Shown in pieces: positions 55,331-64,000 of a stretch of DNA of 64,000 bases; position 1 is the first letter of the stretch, and every line of letters begins with the position of its first letter. The translations under genes were made by a program, and so were the position numbers. Location: assembly GCA_024036415.1 (NCBI GenBank), contig JAMWET010001661.1, forward strand, positions 2,048,501-2,112,500, in the 5' to 3' direction. The DNA comes from Prochilodus magdalenae. Lineage: Eukaryota; Chordata; Actinopteri; Characiformes; Prochilodontidae. Below the pieces are notes generated by a model. The model worked only from the letters and a program-made list of their open reading frames with translations. It had not been told where the DNA came from and did no database searches.

Positions 55331-56555
55331 GGGCCTTGCTGAGATGCTTGATTACAGCAGAAGTCCAGAGAGCAAGAGAAATGCAGAGTGCCATAACTAT
55401 GCGAAATTAGAGTAAACTTTTAAAATGTTACATTTTTTTATTTTATTTTATTTTATTTCATTTTATTTTAAAATATCTCCTCTCACCTCTTAAACCACAT
55501 GTGACTTTTTATTGTAGTCTTTAGTTGTCCATTGCTAGCTTTCAGGAAACCAGAAATACAGGCACTGAAATTGTTACTGCCAAGCTTCTTGAACCTCCAA
55601 CCTGAGTAGGGATGTAATGGAATACAGTTATTGGAAATACATACATACATAGAATATATTTGTTTAGAATGTATTTGCTTTTAAATTTCATTTAAGGCAG
55701 TTTTCTGAACACTTCCCTTTATCATTCTAGGATTTTTTAAATACTTAGCACTGAATTCAAATATATACCATCTTTAAAAAAAATATTTAAATATTAACTC
55801 TCTTAAAATCAGCACATATGTAAAGACATATTCTGAACTGTAGCAATGATAAACTTAGAATTGGCATAATCATGCTGTGCTTCTTGGCCACTGAACATGA
55901 CAAAGCTACTCATCTTAAAGTCTATGAAATTTGCCAGATATTGTCATTGGGATATGGCAAATTATTTGTTTAAATCAAGAGACTGGATGGATTATGGGAG
56001 CAGCAGGCAATGACAGCCAAAATATTTTCTTTAGTATCTTTTCTTTAGTGTCATTTGTATCCAGCCTTCACCTCTTTTTCCAAGTATTGTAGCTTCCTGG
56101 TAGACTGTACACATGACTATTGTAAGGGGAGCTACATAGTGCCCCGCTACTGGCCTGTTTGCCGAAGGGTGCATGTAAAGGATAGCAATGCAGAACAGCC
56201 TTGCGAGGAGCCTAATGGGACTTGCAGTGAAAGAGTCAAACTCAATACAAAAGAGGACATTAAATATCCATAGCTATGTTTATAGATAAAGAGCTTTTCC
56301 ACCACAACAATATACAGTGGTGTTATCTGACACCAGCTAGGAGCATTGAGTTTGTGAAAAGATAAACTGGGCTGCATGCATGACATCTTCTCATACATGT
56401 ACCTCTGGTCTCCAGAGTTTAACCAGTGTTATTCTGATGGTACACATTTTGTCAGTGCCTGTTTCAGGATTAAGCCTCTATCTAACTGCTGTATCCGCTG
56501 CTATTGTTAAAGGAAAACTCTCGGTCGCACGCCTTCTACACAAACACAATTTTAA
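55331..56555. other. unassigned AT-rich DNA
   Basis: Includes a (TTTTA)n-like tract at 55435-55475. Frames at 56055-56273 and 56147-56398 lack motifs. Nothing else. Confidence 0.4.
55435..55475. repeat. (TTTTA)n microsatellite
   Basis: About seven pentanucleotide units with one C substitution. Confidence 0.9.
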
Positions 56556-56559
56556 ACCT

Positions 56560-57190
56560 GATTTCAAAGGTGGATGAAGCTCAGCTTTGGTGAACTGGGT
56601 GGAATATGTAATCAGTTGCATGTGTAATATCGCCTCCCACATTTTATGTGACTCTCTGTCTAATGCAATTCTGGGTACATGATCCGAGCAGATCAAATGT
56701 AAACTGTGATAGGGAGAACGGCTGGCATTCAAACAGAAAAACAAACAAGAAAAATGAAAAGTTTCGGCATGACAGTGACGATCTGCTGGCTGGTTGTGCT
56801 ATAGCTCTGTCAGAGGAGTGTCCCTGCCAAATTGAAGCTTGACATTTACAGGGGCTTGTTAAAGGTGAGTGCTCCATCTTCCCGGTCTGAGAGGTAACGG
56901 AGAGAGTGTCATCTGCATGGATGAAAAAAGAAAAGGAAAGAAAACTGCTCTCAGCCTGAGATCCACTTTATTCGGCTCCAATCTGCACACTGACGTTCAT
57001 CGCCCGCAGTGCCGCAGCTCAGTTAATCATATTTAGATAAGAGTTTCACCAGGCGAGAGAATTTCCCTTTTTCTTTTAGCCCGGAGAGTCTTCACTCTCA
57101 GTCGAGTTAGCACTCTGTTTACAGACATCTGCAGAGGAATCTCCCTGTTACGGTTTCAAGGTTTTTCATAGCGATTTGGACAAAGCTACT
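56560..57190. promoter_or_regulatory. candidate conserved noncoding block
   Basis: Opposed short frames with no domain. 56990-57120 carries GACGTTCATCGCCCGCAGTG, CAGTTAATCATATTTAGATA and TTTCACCAGGCGAGAG in close order. TAATCATATTTAGATAAGAG combines homeodomain and GATA words. Enhancer-like; unproven. Confidence 0.3.
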
Positions 57191-57460
57191 AGAATGAGGT
57201 ATTATGAAAAACAGTCAAAGGAGAATTTCTGCATAATTAAGTGGTTAAGCAGTAAACACAGGGGTTTTGGAGTTCTAGAGTAACTCTGAGTCAGAATTGT
57301 TCATACTGATGGTGAAAGGAGACAGATGTATGCCTCTAAAGGCCTTTACACCCCAAATGTGATTTGCTTCAGTTGACAGTGAGTTTATTAGAGAATGTGT
57401 AGAGATGACAGTATCTTGCACACCAAATGCAATTTTTCATATGGTGAAAACATGTCATTA

Positions 57461-57500
57461 TTTAATTCTCCCTCTGTTTGAAAACTCACTCAACACTCAC
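57461..57500. repeat. 40-bp direct repeat, left copy
   Basis: Matches 58101-58140 at 36 of 40 positions (shared core CTCTGTTTGAAAACTCACTC). The copies are exactly 640 bp apart and bracket the tandem array. Confidence 0.85.
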
Positions 57501-57584
57501 AGCCTTTTCTCACAGCCTTTTCCTCAGTACCAGCGGCATCTCGGTATCAGTTTGAGTTGATATTATCTTGTTCTCTGTGTCAGT

Positions 57585-58098
57585 GTTTTATAACTTAGTC
57601 TTGGTCTTGACATTATTTTGAAATAAGTCTTATTTCAGTCTTGAGATCAATTAGACTTGGTCTTGTCTCTGTTTTGACATCATTTGGACTTGGTCTTGGT
57701 CTTGAAGCCATTTGAAATCTGTCTTGTGGCAAACTTACCATCATTTGGATTCTGTCTTGTTGTGGTCATTTGGTCTCGGATTGGTCTCTTTCTTGACATC
57801 TTTTGAACCTTGTCTTGCCTCGGCTTCAGTGTAATTTGGACCTGGTCATGTCTCTATTTTGATATTACTTGAACTTATCTTGTCTTAGTCTTAACATCAT
57901 TTTGACTCAATCTCATTATCATTTTCGTCATTTTGGTTTTGTTTTGGTCCCTTGGCTGGGTGGAAGCAGAGAGTTTGAAAGCAGCTAAGTGCGATGCCAC
58001 CATCTGAGATGACATGGTCAGTGTTATCTGGACTTAGTGTTGTTTTGGTCCTGACATATATTGAAACTGATCTTGTTCCTGTCCTGACATCATTTGGA
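57585..58098 (+). repeat. irregular tandem array (CTTGGTCTTGACATCATTTGG)
   Basis: Repeated words TTGGTCTTG, GACATCATTTGGACTTG and TCTGTCTTGT with irregular 25-45 bp spacing. T/G-rich. A second block of the same words is at 58830-59320. A non-repetitive stretch (57950-58010) interrupts it. Confidence 0.8.
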
Positions 58099-58100
58099 AA

Positions 58101-58140
58101 TTTAATTCACACTCTGTTTGAAAACTCACTCAACAATCAT
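58101..58140. repeat. 40-bp direct repeat, right copy
   Basis: Second copy of the element at 57461-57500, four mismatches. Confidence 0.85.
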
Positions 58141-58660
58141 GGGCCCCTCTGCTGTTGGCATGATGAAGCAGATCTGTTCCACCAAAAGGAACTTTCCATA
58201 AATGCTAATGAAAGTCTCTAAAAGCAGCTCAACCTGGGCTTTAAACATCTGTGTGAAGGCATGTTGAAGCTAAATGAAGTGATGAAGCTCCTCACAAAAC
58301 TTTTCCTTTCCCAAAATGAACAGTAGCCAAGTGTCATCACTTGTCTATTCCGTACAACAGTTTTGCACTGGAGTTCTTCCCCTGTGCTGTGTGTTTCCTC
58401 TTGTGTGAAGCAGCATAATCAAAATCACAAACGCAGCACAAACCGAGCGACAGAGTTTCAATCTTATAAGAGTATAAAAGTTTGTAATGTTTCAGCCCCT
58501 GAAATGAGGTGGAGAAAGTCTTTGACCTCCTTTTGCCTTTTAGATGAGGACAACATCCTGCACAATGTCACATTTTGCCAGTTTTATGAGAAGCAAAGGA
58601 CTTTCTAACAGATATACGGGCTGTCTTTTTATACAGCACCTACAATCTGGCTGCACTGCA
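58141..58660. other. unassigned DNA between two arrays
   Basis: Frame 58363-58608 (81 codons) has no recognised motif. Otherwise nothing. Confidence 0.35.
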
Positions 58661-58667
58661 TAAAAAT

Positions 58668-58687
58668 ACTACTACTACTACTACTAC

Positions 58688-58714
<27 letters not shown>
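58668..58714. repeat. (ACT)n(AAT)n microsatellite
   Basis: Seven ACT-type units running into eight AAT-type units. Confidence 0.95.
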
Positions 58715-58719
<5 letters not shown>

Positions 58720-58829
58720 CAGTTGTGTTGTATCCAGTGTATAGTATAGATTTAATCCAAAAAATCATGTACAAGTATTTTATTTGTCATTTTGTTGCAT
58801 TGCATTCAGTGTGTGTGAAAAGCCTCTCA

Positions 58830-59320
58830 ATGTCATTTGGACTTGGCCTTTTACTCTGTATCAACATCATTTTGAATTGGTATTGCCTTGGTCTCAACAT
58901 CATTTGGACTAAGTCTTTTATCAGTCTTTTGAATTGGTATTGCCTTGGTCTCTGTCTTATTGTTAGTCTGACTCTGGTCTCGACATCATTTGGACTAAGT
59001 CTATCGAGATTAGTTGAAATTGATCTTGTCTCTGTCTTGACATTGTTTAGACTTGGTCTTGTTTTGGTCTTAATACCATTTGAACTCTTGTCTCAATCTT
59101 AGATTAATTTGGATTCTGTCTTGTTGTGCTCATTTGGTCTTAGTTTGGTCTTGTCACATCTTTTAAACCTAGTCTTGCCAGGTTTTCAGCATTTGATCAC
59201 ATAATCAATGTACAATTATTTATAAATGTAAACCAGTTTTTCCCCCTTTTCATTTTTATATCCTGAAAAAATCTGGACTTTGGTCTTGTCTCAGACTTCT
59301 AAGTCTACTAAGTGTACTAA
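58830..59320 (+). repeat. irregular tandem array, second block
   Basis: Same words as 57585-58098: TCATTTGGACTTGGCCTT, TTGAATTGGTATTGCCTTGG (twice, about 58874 and 58930), GACATCATTTGGACTAAGTC. The frame 58725-59102 (125 codons) is a by-product. Confidence 0.8.
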
Positions 59321-61010
59321 GTGCCTCTAGTGATCTTGACTACAGAGCTTTGGTTTGGTGAACTGTCAGTGTTAATAGGTCTACAGTTATATGATTTTGT
59401 TGGATTAGAACAGGCTCATTTTAAAGTAGACAGCTGCTTTCCCTGTGCCCACCATGTAGCAATGCCTCCTGGAATCAAAAAAATTTAATGGACTGAGAAG
59501 GGACAAACTGAAAAGGAAACCTGGAGTCTGAACTAGTTTGTTTATATATTTTTTGCTGTTATTAAAATTATTATATCTGCTGGAAGGAAAATGTAAATAA
59601 CGTGTTCTGGTCTTTCCGTTCATTGGCTCCACCTTAAGAGCTCTGTGTAGTTTTGTCTGAGTGACTCCTGCATCTTTCTTCTGCTCTATCAGCACTGAGT
59701 TCAGGATTACAGCACAGAGTGAATAAATTAGCTTATAGGTGAGAAAGCCGTTTTGTTGGCTGAGCAGTTTCATTTAATTGTGTATGAGAGCAGGTTGTTA
59801 CAGAACCCGGCGAGCGTGAAGCCTTAATCAGGATTAACTTCCACTAATTTTACACACAAACTCTTCAACACCTGCTTTCTCAGGAGCAGAAACGATCACT
59901 GGGCTCTGTAAGCATGTTAAGTAAATGTGTCTCAGAAATGAATTCTGAATGTCCGAATCTTATGTCCCTAAACTGAATTTATTTGACATGCATTTTAACT
60001 TTACAGCCCTTAATGTAAACCAGAAATGACATGAAAGCCTTTCATTTCACTTTCCTCTCCATGTACCTCAGTGATGGAGTTGGTTCTTGATTTCACAACA
60101 CATTAATAAGGACATCTTAAAAACGTCTGAACTTTGTGGAGAGGAGAGGGGCTATTGTTAGGTCAATTAGATTAACATATATTAGTTATGGAGCTTATCA
60201 ATGTGACACTGGGAAAATGTTTTATAAAACTTAAAAAATATTTTTGGCATTAAATATTTTGCATTTAGAGTAATTTTAACTATATACACTTTCGTATTAT
60301 TTATGATTTTTTATGTTTTACTTTTATATATTGTTTTTTCATGTATTTATATGATCGATTTTTTAAAGATTGACATACAATTCTTCTTTTGTTCTTTTTT
60401 ATCTCTTTTAAGCAGAAAAATGTTCTGGAATGCACTGTCTAGAATAATACAATGGTCTTATAAAACACAATATTATATTTGCTCTAAAGAAAAATAAATT
60501 GACCTGCAATAAGAATGAATTCATCAAATTCCGCCAAATGAAATCTTAATAGAAGATTACATTTCAGGCTTTAACATACAACAGAAGACAACCCCGCAGT
60601 TCCGCAAGGATTTGAATGCCCATAATTAGCACACAAGGGTACTGATATAGTACACAACTCCACTATTCATATTTATACATTATACCTTTCTTATATTAAT
60701 ATCAGTGGTTTTACATACCAAAAACATTTCTGATGTTTACATGCTTATTCTCTGGCTTCTATTTTCCCCCGACAACTAAACAGGCTCTTTTAGTTACTGT
60801 GCATTTAAGACTGATATATTAATAGAATGTATTAAAATGAGCTGGTCCTCATGACAGTGCTGAGTTCTAAACAAACTATTTCTGCAGTTTAGCTTCCATA
60901 TTAAGATTTTTTTTAGAATATGTACACAGGCCTATTACACCAAACGGGAGTAGAATTCATTTCCCTGTGATATGAGTCCTTTAAGGCTAGCACTGTAAGT
61001 GAAGGGACAG
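59321..61010. other. unassigned, mostly AT-rich DNA
   Basis: Frames at 59405-59773 and 60303-60497 have no domain. No repeat recognised. Confidence 0.4.
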
Positions 61011-61019
61011 AGGAGTTTA

Positions 61020-61320
61020 GTCTTAATCTCCCCTCAGGATCATGTGTTTAAGCCATGTTAATTAATGCATGGACAATGGATTCACACAGACAGTGATAAT
61101 GGCCCACGGGACTGTAATGTAAGATATCTCGCCCTGTCCCGGCAGCACTCTCTAACTGTTAACCGCATGCTAATTGACACCAAATTGCCTAGAACAATAA
61201 ATTACCTTAATCCTTTTTCCTCAGACTGCGCTTATGTCACTAATCCATACTTTACCGCTCATGGTGGGGAATCAATTATTTCCAAACTGTCTAATAAAAA
61301 TCAGTTAGAATAGCCCACCT
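61020..61320. promoter_or_regulatory. candidate conserved noncoding element
   Basis: 300 bp rich in developmental-factor words: GTTAATTAATGCATGGACAATGG (61057-61079; POU/homeodomain plus SOX-type ACAATGG), GTGATAATGG, AACCGCATGCTAATTGAC, ACAATAAATTACC, CCTTAATCC (61208), CACTAATCC (61239) and CAATTATTTCC. TAATCC is the Otx/Pitx core and occurs twice. The plus frame 61065-61313 (82 codons) has no splice context. Among the best enhancer candidates here. Confidence 0.45.
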
Positions 61321-61429
61321 TGCTGATTGATTTTACAAGAAGAAAGTGTAGATTCTTTGTCAGTTTAGCATTCAGTGATCAGTTTAAATGAACCATATTA
61401 TGAAAAACTGAATTCTCACTGCCCAGTCA

Positions 61430-61880
61430 ATAGACCATTCAGCCTACAGCAGTTTAGCCCCAACTTTAGCCTACAGCAGTTTAGCCCTGTCCATTCTGCC
61501 TATAGCAGTTTAGCCCCGCCCTTTAGCCTACAGCAGTTTAGTCATGCCCATTCAGCCTACAGCAGTTTCGCACTGTCCAATCAACCTGCAGCGTTTTATC
61601 CCTGCCTTTTAAACCTACAGGAGTTTAACTCTATCTATTAAATCTATAGTACTGTAGTCTAGCTCTACTTATTGAGCCTACCATAGTTTAGCTCCACTGA
61701 GTTAGCCTTCAGTAGTTTAACACTGTCCATACAACCTATAGCAGTATAGCCCCACTGATAGCAGTATAGTCCCATCCATTACACCTGCTCATTCAGCATA
61801 TAGCAGTTTGGCTCCACTCATTCAGCCTAGACCAGTTTAGCACCATCCATCTACCCTACAGTAGTTTAGCTTTACCACAT
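61430..61880 (-). repeat. 29-bp repeat family, locus 5 (inverted array)
   Basis: Units of CATTCAGCCTACAGCAGTTT-AGCCCCGCC, the exact reverse complement of the family unit at 48.8 kb. About 15 units, the best preserved at 61430-61570. The frame 61375-61641 crosses it. Confidence 0.95.
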
Positions 61881-62102
61881 CAGACTGAAGTGTTTTAACC
61901 CAGGTTGCATTTTAAAAAGCCGCCAATCAGAGCAGATGTCATTTACACATATCACTCTTATAGGAGCAACTGCACAAACAGTCTAATCTCAGGGAATAAA
62001 GGGGTCACGTAAAAATTAACCGCAACATTTTTGGTACATAAAGACACAAAAATGTTCAAAGTAAGTCTCAAGAAGAAAATGAAGCACACAAAATAAATTA
62101 CA
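61881..62102. other. unassigned DNA
   Basis: No recognised feature. Confidence 0.4.
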
Positions 62103-62104
62103 TA

Positions 62105-63689
<1,585 letters not shown>

Positions 63690-63691
63690 TA

Positions 63692-64000
63692 CAAAGAGCA
63701 GGATGTGGGCCTTTTAAACTGCTTGCAGGAGGAATGCTGTTCAGTGCGAGATTATGTTTGACTAAAAACAAAATAATATTAGGAGATTAAATTTCATGCT
63801 GCCAGTGCAGGAGATCATCTCAATCTAGGATTATGTGGGGATATGAAGACAGAGGCAGAATATTTTTAGGAGATAGCTGAGTTTTAATAACGTCTGTAGG
63901 GGAGGTGTAGAGTTTGACCTTGAGAAGGATCTGCTTAAAGGAATATTCCGGCTTTTTTATAGCCACCTCTGCTGTCTGCTGCGTCTGTATCTATGGCCGA
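63692..64000. other. unassigned right flank
   Basis: No gene or repeat recognised. Confidence 0.4.

Noticed and set aside
57585..59320. L/V/S-rich frames (57994-58221, 58725-59102)
   Set aside because: They lie in irregular TTGGTCTTG tandem arrays and have no motif.

Overview
This is 64 kb of vertebrate, almost certainly teleost fish, nuclear DNA. The evidence is the repeat content: at least eight Tc1/mariner copies or remnants with TA target duplications, a decayed hAT element, a solo LTR, L2-like LINE fragments, fish-type MITEs and SINE/LINE tails, long dinucleotide and tetranucleotide microsatellites, and several minisatellites. I cannot name the species. No complete host protein-coding gene is visible. 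Almost every open frame is short, repeat-derived or transposon-derived. The window is best read as a gene desert or as large introns.

Layout. 0-10 kb holds Tc1-type pieces at 1.18-1.38, 1.38-2.06, 4.34-4.87 and 8.06-9.07 kb, and a LINE reverse transcriptase fragment at 5.9-6.1 kb. 10-20 kb holds a 47-48 bp minisatellite at 12.1-12.7 kb, a regulatory-looking block at 14.2-14.9 kb, a perfect hairpin at 15.6 kb and an exon-like 38-nt segment at 16.29 kb. 20-31 kb holds a large purine/pyrimidine strand-switch region interrupted by a MITE (24.2-25.4 kb) and a hAT relic with a solo LTR nested in it (27.2-30.2 kb). 31-39 kb has several candidate conserved noncoding blocks (31.2, 32.7, 34.8 and 38.0 kb), LINE pieces, a second copy of a deleted Tc1 element and an AT tract. 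39-45 kb is a MITE, a decayed LINE with an internal duplication, and a 3.4 kb minisatellite with higher-order structure. 45-59 kb has a 21-bp minisatellite, the largest array of a 29-bp repeat, NFI- and RFX-type sites, two Tc1 remnants and two irregular arrays at 57.6 and 58.8 kb. 59-64 kb ends with a regulatory-looking block at 61.0-61.3 kb and the youngest transposon, a nearly intact Tc1 at 62.1-63.7 kb.

A ~29-bp repeat family recurs at five separate loci in both orientations. Between repeats lie blocks that are less AT-rich, rich in homeodomain-like TAAT cores and without good coding frames. Such blocks are typical of conserved noncoding elements around developmental genes, but conservation cannot be tested here, so they are low-confidence calls. 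I see no rRNA, convincing tRNA, CRISPR or operon, and nothing that amounts to a new biological system.
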